From assembly GCF_042686025.1 (NCBI RefSeq), contig NZ_JBHUOZ010000003.1, positions 2,604,001-2,668,000 on the forward strand: a stretch of 64,000 bases of DNA, in the 5' to 3' direction. Source of the DNA: Terrimonas rubra (lineage in GTDB: Bacteria > Bacteroidota > Bacteroidia > Chitinophagales > Chitinophagaceae). The notes beneath the pieces were generated by a model. That model saw nothing but the letters and a program-made list of their open reading frames with translations, ran no database searches and was not told where the DNA came from. The stretch's first letter is position 1. Each line of letters begins with the position of its first letter. Of this stretch, positions 8,572 to 16,053 are shown one piece after another. The translations under genes were made by a program, and so were the position numbers.

Positions 8572-8624
8572 CTTCCTTAATTTTTAAAAATCAAAATTTG
8601 TTTTCGTTCCCACCCTGTTAAAGC

Positions 8625-9266
8625 TTACGCTTCTTTCAGGTCTTCGTTAATCTGGTTAACGGCTGCTTCAGTTAATACCACTAAACCTGAGTTTACAATA
8701 TCATACGTATTCATATTGTGGAAAGTATATCCTAATACGTTTGGTATGTTTCTGTAAGACAGGAACAGGCTGTCGTTGCTGTCGTTTGTTTCTGCAGTCA
8801 GGAACAATACTTTTTTAGTGTCAGCTTTCAGATTTTTCAGAATAGCGGCAAACTCTTTTGTTTTAGGTTGCGCTAACTGGATATCTTCTACTACCACCAG
8901 GTTGTTTTCTTTTACTTTATAAGAAAGTGCAGAGAACTTGGCCAAAGCTTTCACATTACGATTTAATTTAATATCGTAGCTATGAGGTTTTGGACCGAAG
9001 ATAGTACCACCACCTTTATATAAAGGGTTACGGATATTACCTTTACGGCTGCCACCTGTACCTTTTTGTTTGTGCAGTTTACGGCTGGCACCTTTTACTT
9101 CGGCACGGGTTTTCACTTTGTGTGTACCCTGGCGTTGTGCAGCTAAATATTGTTTCACAGCCAAGTACATTACGTGATTGTTTGGCTCAATTCCAAAAAT
9201 TTCTTCCGGAAGTTCTACCGAGCGACCAGTACTGGCACCTTTACTATTTAATACTTCAACTTTCAT
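8625..9266 (-). CDS. rplD: 50S ribosomal protein L4
   Basis: 213 residues. It has the tunnel loop GASRKLHKQKGTGGSRKGN and IRNPLYKGGGTIFGPKPHSY, and the LVVVEDIQL strand of the globular domain. L4 constricts the exit tunnel with L22. In E. coli it autoregulates the S10 operon, but no equivalent leader is recognisable here because the predicted 5' UTR of rpsJ is very short. Confidence 0.97.
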   Translation of the reverse strand: MKVEVLNSKGASTGRSVELPEEIFGIEPNNHVMYLAVKQYLAAQRQGTHKVKTRAEVKGASRKLHKQKGTGGSRKGNIRNPLYKGGGTIFGPKPHSYDIKLNRNVKALAKFSALSYKVKENNLVVVEDIQLAQPKTKEFAAILKNLKADTKKVLFLTAETNDSNDSLFLSYRNIPNVLGYTFHNMNTYDIVNSGLVVLTEAAVNQINEDLKEA

Positions 9267-9336
9267 TTTCTTGTTTTTTTAGTAGCGCTAGCGCTAACTG
9301 TTTTTGTTGGGTTTACACCTTTACAAAAGGCGGTGC

Positions 9337-9954
9337 TTATTTTTGAATAAGAACGATAGAACCGTTGTGACCGGGAACAGATCCGCTTACCAGGATGTAG
9401 TTTTTGTCAGCAAATACTTTCACTACTTTCAATCCTTTCATTTTAACGCGGTCGCCACCATCACGGCCGGCCATACGCATACCTTTCATTACACGGCTTG
9501 CGTCAGAAGAGTTACCCAGGGAACCCGGAGCTCTTTGACGGTCGTGCTGACCATGCGATTGTTCACCCACACCGGAGAAGCCATGGCGTTTTACAACACC
9601 CTGGAAACCTTTACCCTTTGTGGTACCAACAACTTCTACTTTGTCACCTTCTTCGAAGATGTCAACAGTTATTGATTCACCAATATTTTTTTCAAGAGAA
9701 TAATTACGGAATTCCTTAGAGAATTTCTTTGGAGCTGTGCTAGCTTTTGCGAAGTGATTTTTTTCGGCTTTTGTGGCACGTTTTTCTTTTTTCTCGCCGA
9801 AAGAAAGTTGCAGGGCATTATAGCCGTCTGTTTCTGTAGTTTTTACTTGAGTAACTACGTTAGGAGTTGCCTCAATGATCGTGCAGGCTGTTTGTTTGCC
9901 TGAAGGATCAAAGATGCTTGTCATCCCGATTTTTTTCCCAATAATACCTTTCAT
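9337..9954 (-). CDS. rplC: 50S ribosomal protein L3
   Basis: 205 residues starting MKGIIGKKIGMTSIFDPSGK, with the L3 signature (KGFQGVVKRHGFSGVGEQSH, then GQHDRQRAPGSLG). L3 is one of the first proteins to assemble near the peptidyl-transferase centre. The gap to rpsJ is about 266 bases, longer than other gaps in the operon, and I see no gene in it. Confidence 0.97.
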   Translation of the reverse strand: MKGIIGKKIGMTSIFDPSGKQTACTIIEATPNVVTQVKTTETDGYNALQLSFGEKKEKRATKAEKNHFAKASTAPKKFSKEFRNYSLEKNIGESITVDIFEEGDKVEVVGTTKGKGFQGVVKRHGFSGVGEQSHGQHDRQRAPGSLGNSSDASRVMKGMRMAGRDGGDRVKMKGLKVVKVFADKNYILVSGSVPGHNGSIVLIQK

Positions 9955-10220
9955 GGTTTGTGATCAATTTATGCCTTACAGGATTATTGGGACAACATCA
10001 TGTCTAAACAGTGTGCGGGACACACTATCAGGATGCTTCAATCCCCGTTTGCCACCGACCTTTTCCTTTCTGGGGAAGTACCGGCAGTAAACAAACCCTG
10101 AACGGCTTGTTTTATGTAATATTCCAGAGCTCTTTTGGTTCCGCTTTCGGAATTTGAGAGATGGTAAAAATTTAATTTTAAAAAAGAACTACTTTCCCTA
10201 AAGTTGCGATTTTCAGCGGG

Positions 10221-10526
10221 TTACGCTTTGATCTCAACCTCTACCCCACTTGGCAGATCCAACTTACTTAACGCATCTACGGTACGAGAAGAAGAAGTAT
10301 AAATGTCCAATAAGCGTTTGTGAGTAGCTAACTGGAACTGCTCACGGCTCTTTTTGTTAACGTGTGGTGAACGTAATACAGTAAAGATCTTCTTACGAGT
10401 AGGCAAAGGAATTGGTCCAGTTACTACTGCACCTGTACTGCGTACTGTTTTTACGATTTTCTCTGCTGATTTGTCAACTAAGTTATGATCGTAAGACTGT
10501 AATTTTATTCTGATTCGCTGTGACAT
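10221..10526 (-). CDS. rpsJ: 30S ribosomal protein S10
   Basis: 101 residues starting MSQRIRIKLQSYDHNLVDKS and ending LDLPSGVEVEIKA, the full S10 length. The reading frame is open 11 codons further upstream. I chose the ATG at 10526 because S10 starts there in the family and because the -7 box of the promoter (10557-10564) overlaps the end of the extension. S10 is a 30S head protein and also NusE in transcription antitermination. First gene of the operon. Confidence 0.97.
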   Translation of the reverse strand: MSQRIRIKLQSYDHNLVDKSAEKIVKTVRSTGAVVTGPIPLPTRKKIFTVLRSPHVNKKSREQFQLATHKRLLDIYTSSSRTVDALSKLDLPSGVEVEIKA

Positions 10527-10556
10527 GTGTTTGAACCCGCTTTTCTTTTGGGAGTG

Positions 10557-10588
10557 CAAAGGTAAGGGGATAGATATGAAAGGGCAAA
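10557..10588 (-). promoter_or_regulatory. Bacteroidota-type promoter of the S10-spc operon
   Basis: On the minus strand, TTTG (10588-10585), a 20-base spacer and TACCTTTG (10564-10557) match the Bacteroidota sigma-ABfr consensus TTTG-N19/20-TAnnTTTG. Transcription would start near 10550, giving a 5' UTR of about 25 bases before rpsJ. Promoter assignment is by consensus and position only. Confidence 0.75.
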
Positions 10589-10851
10589 ATATTAATATAC
10601 TTTTTTTGAAAAATTCTTAGGTTTTGCCTTAAATCATGTAAAATTAACCCTTTTTCGGAGCTGTTATCACCCTTTGCGCCGGGTTGTTTTACACGGAACC
10701 TGCCTTCTACCCCGTTCAACCCATTGTTTTTCAAAGGCCTGGATGCCGGTAAAAACCGGCCGGTTGGGTCTCACCGTTAAAAATAAAGGTGCCTGTTCTA
10801 CAACAGCTTATTAATCAACATATAATACCAAAGGTGGTGTAGGGGCATGAA

Positions 10852-10877
10852 AAAAGGCTCAAGACTGAGCCCTTAAC
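10852..10877 (-). terminator. Intrinsic terminator, minus strand, without an obvious gene
   Basis: Read on the minus strand, GGCTCA-GTCT-TGAGCC is followed immediately by TTTTTT. The nearest upstream minus-strand gene, der, already has its own terminator at 11251-11281, so this one points to a separate short transcript from 10.9-11.1 kb or to a backup stop protecting the S10 promoter. Confidence 0.6.
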
Positions 10878-10879
10878 CT

Positions 10880-11124
10880 AGTTCGGTGTTTCACATACAC
10901 ATAATTAATAAGTTTATTCAGGGATAATGAACATAAAGCTTTACTTAAGATATCTGGTTTTTTCACACAATATGGGAAACAGGGTTTGCATAGACTATTG
11001 TTTTAAAAACGGGGCGTGTTTCCATGCAAAAAAACGCAAATTAAGTGCCATAAATCGTCCTTCCGGTTGATTTAAATCACCAAATTCAGGTTTTTACAAA
11101 AGTATATGACTTTTTTTATACAAA
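10880..11124 (-). ncRNA. Candidate small non-coding transcript upstream of the S10 operon
   Basis: The 778-base gap between rpsJ and der has no convincing gene. On the minus strand a promoter-like pair, TTTG (11124-11121) and TACTTTTG (11104-11097) with a short 16-base spacer, lies about 240 bases ahead of the orphan terminator at 10852-10877. I do not recognise the sequence as 6S, 4.5S, tmRNA or RNase P RNA. The spacing is shorter than usual, so the promoter is uncertain. Confidence 0.3.
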
Positions 11125-11250
11125 TCTGCACCCAATACGTGCTTACCCTTACTTTTCAAATAGTGTACCAAACATTTAGGGGTAACCTATTAATCTATTC
11201 ACATTATAAAAAATATCAATATACAACTGATCCTGGGTCCGGGTACCTGA

Positions 11251-11281
11251 AATAAAAAACCCGGCCAGGGAGGGCCGGGTT
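11251..11281 (-). terminator. Terminator of der
   Basis: Nine-base stem AACCCGGCC/GGCCGGGTT with a 6-base loop, followed on the minus strand by TTTTTTATTT. It begins 24 bases after the der stop codon. Confidence 0.88.
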
Positions 11282-11304
11282 ATAACTTTTTATACTAATA
11301 CTCT

Positions 11305-12669
11305 TTACTTTTTCCTGAAAAACAGGCGCACCGGCACCCCGCTCAGGTCAAAATGCTGGCGTAACTGGTTTTCCAGGTAGTTTTTATATGGTTGCTTAAT
11401 ATCGTCAGGAAAGTTACAGAAGAACGCAAAGGAAGGCACAGCCGTGGGTAACTGCGTAACAAACTTAATTTTAATGGCATGGCCACGCACCACCGGCGCA
11501 TGGTAGTTTTCCACCGCTTTCAGCATGATCTCGTTCAGTTTGGAGGTAGATACACGGTTACGCCTGTTCTCTATCACCTGCAGGGCCGTTTCAATGGCCT
11601 TAAATATCCTTGTTTTTTCTAAAGCGGATATAAATAATACCGGCACATCATTAAAGGGAGCCAATTTCTTTTTCAGGGTATTTTCGTACTCTTTGGCGGT
11701 ATTGGTCTGTTTGTTTTGTACCAGGTCCCATTTGTTCACCAGCACCACAATACCTTTACCCTTGCGGGCTGCCAGGCTGTAAATATTCAGGTCCTGGGCA
11801 GTAATTCCCTTTTCAGCATCCAGTAACAATAAACAAACATCCGCCTCATCTACCGCTTTAATGGCACGGATCACCGAGTAAAACTCCAGGTCCTCATGCA
11901 CCTTGTTTTTGCGGCGGATACCGGCTGTATCGATCAGGATAAACTCCTTCTGGTATAAATTATAATGGGTATGGATAGTATCACGGGTAGTGCCGGCAAT
12001 ATCGCTTACAATGGTACGCTCCTGGCCTATCAGGGCATTTAATAAAGAGGATTTACCCACATTCGGCTGACCGATGATGGCAAATTTAGGTATGCCATAT
12101 TCCTTTTTCACCACCGGCTTCTCCTCCCCTTCTTCCAGTAATTCTTCATCGGTGATCACAGCTTCCTCGGCCTGGGCAGGAATAAGCTCGGTAATGGCAT
12201 CGAGTAATTCACCGCTGCCACTGCCGCTTGCCGCCGCAATAAAGAAAACATGGTCAAAACCCATACTGTAAAACTCACTGGCTTCCAGTAAACGGTCGTT
12301 GTTGTCAACCTTGTTCACTGTCAGAAAAACGGGTTTGGTACTACGGCGCAGTACATTGGCCATAGCTTCATCCAGATCGGTAAGGCCGGTATGGGCGTCT
12401 ACCATAAATACAATCGCATTAGCTTCATTCACAGCGATCATCACCTGTTTGGCAATTTCTTTTTCAAACACATCATCACTACCGCTTACAAAACCACCGG
12501 TATCTATTACATTAAATGATTTGCCGTTCCAATCACTTTCGCCATACTGGCGATCGCGGGTTACGCCACTCACGTCATCTACAATGGCTTTACGCTCTTC
12601 CAGCAAACGGTTGAAGAACGTACTTTTTCCTACATTGGGGCGACCCACTATTGCAACTGTAAAACTCAT
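11305..12669 (-). CDS. der: GTPase Der (EngA), ribosome assembly
   Basis: 454 residues with two tandem TrmE-Era-EngA-like G domains, the defining feature of Der. The first has GRPNVGKST from residue 9, DTGG and NKVD. The second has GQPNVGKSS near residue 200, DTAGIRRKNK and NKWD. A C-terminal KH-like domain follows (RGHAIKIKFVTQ, then PYKNYLENQLR). Der acts in late 50S assembly. It lies 90 bases downstream of era on the same strand and ends in a strong terminator. Confidence 0.97.
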   Translation of the reverse strand: MSFTVAIVGRPNVGKSTFFNRLLEERKAIVDDVSGVTRDRQYGESDWNGKSFNVIDTGGFVSGSDDVFEKEIAKQVMIAVNEANAIVFMVDAHTGLTDLDEAMANVLRRSTKPVFLTVNKVDNNDRLLEASEFYSMGFDHVFFIAAASGSGSGELLDAITELIPAQAEEAVITDEELLEEGEEKPVVKKEYGIPKFAIIGQPNVGKSSLLNALIGQERTIVSDIAGTTRDTIHTHYNLYQKEFILIDTAGIRRKNKVHEDLEFYSVIRAIKAVDEADVCLLLLDAEKGITAQDLNIYSLAARKGKGIVVLVNKWDLVQNKQTNTAKEYENTLKKKLAPFNDVPVLFISALEKTRIFKAIETALQVIENRRNRVSTSKLNEIMLKAVENYHAPVVRGHAIKIKFVTQLPTAVPSFAFFCNFPDDIKQPYKNYLENQLRQHFDLSGVPVRLFFRKK

Positions 12670-12758
12670 ATCGAAAAAATTAAAAGCAGAGCCGGATCTA
12701 AAAGGCTGATGCTGTGTTAACTACATTTAAAACCGGTTTATACCGGACCATTATATTA

Positions 12759-13625
12759 TTAATAACCGTACTCCCTGAGCTGTAACTCGTTTTCCCGCCA
12801 CTTGGGTTTAACCTTCACAAATAACTCCAGGAAAACCTTTTGCTGGATAAAGCTCTCTATATCGGCCCGGGCCAGCATCCCGATCTTTTTGATCATACTT
12901 CCCTTTTCGCCGATGATGATGGCCTTTTGTGTTTCACGGTGCACAATAATATCGGCTACTATTTTTACCAGGGTGGCTTTTTCCTTGTACTCCCGTATCA
13001 GTACGGCAGTATGATAAGGCAATTCATCAGAAAACAGTTCGTATACCTTTTCCCTGATCAGCTCACTCACAAAAAACTTGGTGGGCAGGTCGCTGATATC
13101 ATCTTCGTTGTAAAACGGTTCTCCTTCAGGCAATAAAGCGATAATCGGCTTTAATAATACCTGCGGATCAAAAGGTTTGGCAGCCGCCAGCGGTACGGCT
13201 TCCTTACAATATTTCTTTTGTTTAAAGAAATCAATAGCTTCCGCTATACGGTCCTTTTTGGCCCGGTCGGTTTTATTGATGATGACAATAGCCGGTACTT
13301 TTAACCGTAATGCCGAGAATATGGCATCCGATTCTTCCCAGTTATCATTCACATCCACGATCAATAAGGCCACATCGGCATCTTCCAGCGAACTTTTTAC
13401 CGCCTGCATCATTTTTTCATGCAGTTTGTATTTAGGCTCGATAATACCGGGGGTATCAGAAAAAATAACCTGGTAATCGTCGCCGGTCATAATGGCTTTA
13501 ATACGGTGGCGGGTAGTCTGTACCTTATGTGATACAATAGCCAGTTTCTCCCCCATTAGCGCATTTAATAATGTGCTTTTTCCTGCATTAGGCTTACCAA
13601 ATATGTTTACAAAACCTACTTTCAA
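12759..13625 (-). CDS. era: GTPase Era, 16S rRNA maturation
   Basis: 288 residues from a TTG start at 13625 (complement of 13623-13625): MKVGFVNIFGKPNAGKSTLL. It has G motifs GKPNAGKS, DTPG and NKTD and a C-terminal KH domain (IIGEKGSMIKKIGMLARADI). Era binds the 3' end of 16S rRNA. An upstream in-frame ATG at 13667 would add 14 residues, but the TACCTTTG promoter box (13661-13654) covers codons 3-5 of that extension and Era proteins normally begin right before the G domain. The start is therefore an inference. Confidence 0.95.
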   Translation of the reverse strand: MKVGFVNIFGKPNAGKSTLLNALMGEKLAIVSHKVQTTRHRIKAIMTGDDYQVIFSDTPGIIEPKYKLHEKMMQAVKSSLEDADVALLIVDVNDNWEESDAIFSALRLKVPAIVIINKTDRAKKDRIAEAIDFFKQKKYCKEAVPLAAAKPFDPQVLLKPIIALLPEGEPFYNEDDISDLPTKFFVSELIREKVYELFSDELPYHTAVLIREYKEKATLVKIVADIIVHRETQKAIIIGEKGSMIKKIGMLARADIESFIQQKVFLELFVKVKPKWRENELQLREYGY

Positions 13626-13653
13626 AACGGTTGTTAATTTCTTATTGGGGGCG

Positions 13654-13661
13654 CAAAGGTA
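13654..13661 (-). promoter_or_regulatory. -7 element of the era promoter
   Basis: Minus-strand TACCTTTG matches TAnnTTTG. A start about 6 bases downstream gives a leader of about 22 bases to the TTG start of era. The -33 element is weak (CTG at the expected distance). Confidence 0.5.
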
Positions 13662-13899
13662 CTTCATTTACAACTGAAAACAGCTATTTAACAGAAATAC
13701 AGGCCGGTTTTCCAATGCTTTAAGATAAGCTTTTTGGCTTATACCTCATTTATAGCCCCGACCATATATTTAGCTTTTCACCGCCAACTAACTGATAGTG
13801 GACATATTAGCTTATGCGGCACCCTCTCTTAATCGTACTAAAGCGCAGATAAACGGTGGAAGAAATAACTGGCATTATCTTTTATGGTTAACTTGTGGC

Positions 13900-15012
13900 A
13901 TGAGACTTTTTTTAACAACGATTGCCTGTATTACGATGTCTGTATTACTGGAAGCCCAAAATAGCAAACTGATAGTTGGCACTTACACTACCAACAGTAA
14001 GAGTAAAGGCATTTATGTTTTTGATTTTAATTCCAAAACCGGTAAAGCGTCTTTAATCAGTACAGTAGCAGCTGCTGATCCTTCCTTTTTAGCTCTATCC
14101 CCCGATAACCGGTTTCTTTACGCAGTTAATGAACTGGGTGAGGATAAAGGTGGTGGGACCATCAGTGCTTTTTCATTTAACTCCTCCAAAGGGCAATTAA
14201 AACTGATCAATCAGCAACCTACCCATGGCAACCACCCCTGTTATGTAAGTATTGATAAAAAAGGTAAAACTGTATTTGCCGGAAATTACAGCAGCGGAAA
14301 CTTTTCCGTTTTCCGGGTAAACGCGAACGGCGGCCTGGCCCCTGCCTCCCTTACCGTTAAACATACCGGCAGCGGCCCTGTTAAAGACAGGCAGGAAGCA
14401 CCCCATGTGCATAGTACTGTTTTAACGCCCGATAATCGCTGGTTATTGGTAGCTGACCTGGGAACGGACAAGATCAGCGCCTATCCTTTTGATGCTGCTA
14501 CGGGAACATTAACTGAAAAAGTACTGGAAACCGCTGTGCCGGCCGGTGCCGGGCCCCGTCACATGACGTTTAACAAAACCGGGAGCCGCTTATATGCTGT
14601 GGGGGAATTAAATGGTGCGGTATTGGTGTACGAACATAGGCAAGGTACTTTGCTCCTCTTACAAACCATCCATAGTTTACCGGAAGATAAACAATCACCG
14701 GCCAATAGTGCCGACATTCACATATCACCCGATGGTAACTTCCTGTATACTACCCATCGTATTAATAATACCATTGCGGCTTTTGCTGTTGATGTTAAAT
14801 CAGGGCGTTTAACCCACATTGAAACAGTGCCTACCAATGGCCATATTCCCCGCAATTTTACCATTGATCCCAGCGGTAACTTTTTATTAGTAGCCCACCA
14901 GGACAGCGATAATATTGTTGTGTTTAAAAGAGATAAAAAAACAGGAAAGCTGACAGATACGGGGGGTAGAATTGAAGCCGGGAAACCGGTTTGCCTGATC
15001 TGGAGTAAATAA
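13900..15012 (+). CDS. Secreted lactonase-type seven-bladed beta-propeller protein
   Basis: 370 residues from the ATG at 13900, which begins a signal peptide (MRLFLTTIACITMSVLLEAQ). The frame is open 34 codons further upstream but without a signal-like start. The body has repeated blades with SPDNRFLYAVNE, HPCYVSIDKKGKTVFAGNYS, HVHSTVLTPDNRWLLVADLG and AGPRHMTFN, typical of the lactonase (6-phosphogluconolactonase, Pgl/YbhE) family. A signal peptide implies a periplasmic or outer role, so 6-phosphogluconolactonase activity is not certain. It stands alone between the GTPase genes, on the opposite strand. Confidence 0.85.
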   Translation: MRLFLTTIACITMSVLLEAQNSKLIVGTYTTNSKSKGIYVFDFNSKTGKASLISTVAAADPSFLALSPDNRFLYAVNELGEDKGGGTISAFSFNSSKGQLKLINQQPTHGNHPCYVSIDKKGKTVFAGNYSSGNFSVFRVNANGGLAPASLTVKHTGSGPVKDRQEAPHVHSTVLTPDNRWLLVADLGTDKISAYPFDAATGTLTEKVLETAVPAGAGPRHMTFNKTGSRLYAVGELNGAVLVYEHRQGTLLLLQTIHSLPEDKQSPANSADIHISPDGNFLYTTHRINNTIAAFAVDVKSGRLTHIETVPTNGHIPRNFTIDPSGNFLLVAHQDSDNIVVFKRDKKTGKLTDTGGRIEAGKPVCLIWSK

Positions 15013-15014
15013 GT

Positions 15015-15206
15015 TTACTGGTTAAGAGCCGGCTTTTCGGACTGTAGAGCGGCAATATTTTTATGGATTGACTTATGCGCAGAGGACAATAAACCACCAT
15101 TCACTTTACCCATTTTCTGGGTTTCGGATTGAGCGATGGTGAAAACAACCAGTACAAGAATAAAAAGAAGGACCACTAGGTTCTTCTCAGAGAAATACGT
15201 CCTCAT
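15015..15206 (-). CDS. Small single-pass membrane protein, unknown
   Basis: 63 residues: short charged N-terminus (MRTYFSEKN), one hydrophobic segment (LVVLLFILVLVVFTIAQ) that could be a signal peptide or anchor, and a polar tail. It ends 2 bases from the stop of the propeller gene, tail to tail. I do not recognise the family. Its reality rests on the well-formed hydrophobic start. Confidence 0.45.
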   Translation of the reverse strand: MRTYFSEKNLVVLLFILVLVVFTIAQSETQKMGKVNGGLLSSAHKSIHKNIAALQSEKPALNQ

Positions 15207-15324
15207 AAGTTCTAATTGGCCGCAAGTTAATGTTTTTGGTGGAAACAGGGCCCAGAATTTTATCAGTAAAACAATTGAAACTCACAAACTTGCATACGCA
15301 AGAGTTAACCCTTAGCAACAACTA

Positions 15325-15972
15325 TTATAAGGCGGGCGGGTTAGCATGGTATTCTGCGTTAATATCGGCAATATAATCCAGTATATCATCCTTACCTGTT
15401 TTATCAATAGCCGAGGTAACAAAAAACGGGGGTAGTTCCTCCCAGGTTTTCTGCAGTTCATCTAAAAAGGACTTTACATTACGGTTGGTAGCGCCGGGCT
15501 TATTTTTATCGGCCTTGGTAAATACCAGTACAAAAGGCACCTGCCATTCGCCCAATTGTTGTACAAAATTTAAATCAATGGTCTGAGGGGTGTGCCTGCT
15601 ATCCACCAGCAGGAAAACACAACCCAGGTTGGGACGTTTCCTGATATAGGATTCGATCATATTAGCCCAGTTGTTCCGGGATTTTTGTGAGGTAACGGCA
15701 TAGCCATAACCAGGTAAATCGACCAGGTACCAGGCCCGGCCCGTGCCCTTTTTAGTGCCGTCTTTGGATATTACTTCAAAATGATTGATCAGCTGTGTTT
15801 TACCGGGTGTAGCCGAAGTTTTGGCCAGGCCACGCTGGTTACACAACATATTAATTAACGACGACTTCCCCACATTGCTCCGACCGATAAAAGCATATTC
15901 CGGCTTATCAGGCCCGGGACATTGTTTATAGGTAGCGCTGCTGATAATATACTTAGCCGATACAATTTCCAT
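15325..15972 (-). CDS. engB: GTPase EngB (YsxC/YihA), ribosome biogenesis
   Basis: 215 residues starting MEIVSAKYIISSATYKQCPG, with G1 GRSNVGKSSLIN, G3 DLPGYG and G4 TKADK. The family has about 200 residues and acts in 50S assembly. An in-frame ATG at 16026 is open but would add 18 residues not typical of the family, and the TATCTTTG box at 15984-15977 sits only 4 bases before the chosen ATG. The message is probably leaderless. Confidence 0.95.
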   Translation of the reverse strand: MEIVSAKYIISSATYKQCPGPDKPEYAFIGRSNVGKSSLINMLCNQRGLAKTSATPGKTQLINHFEVISKDGTKKGTGRAWYLVDLPGYGYAVTSQKSRNNWANMIESYIRKRPNLGCVFLLVDSRHTPQTIDLNFVQQLGEWQVPFVLVFTKADKNKPGATNRNVKSFLDELQKTWEELPPFFVTSAIDKTGKDDILDYIADINAEYHANPPAL

Positions 15973-15976
15973 GCGG

Positions 15977-16003
15977 CAAAGATAGTTTTTTACACCGAAG
16001 CAA
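15977..16003 (-). promoter_or_regulatory. engB promoter abutting the start codon
   Basis: Minus-strand TTG (16003-16001), a 16-base spacer, then TATCTTTG (15984-15977). Four bases (CCGC) separate the box from ATG, so the transcript would start at or within the start codon. Confidence 0.5.
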
Positions 16004-16053
16004 TTGAACCCTTCACCGTTCATCACCAGGTTACCGCATAATACGCATCCATT

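Noticed and set aside
10483..10734. 83-codon open frame overlapping the rpsJ start
   Set aside because: It covers the S10 promoter, has no recognisable domain, and overlaps rpsJ in another frame.
10927..11070. Short plus-strand frame MNIKLYLRYLVFSHNMGN...
   Set aside because: 47 codons with no promoter and no homology that I recognise; likely chance.
11041..11090. SRP (4.5S) RNA because of CCGGAAGGA on the minus strand
   Set aside because: The tetraloop-like GGAA is present but the flanking conserved GGTCAG and GCAGCC segments of SRP RNA are missing.
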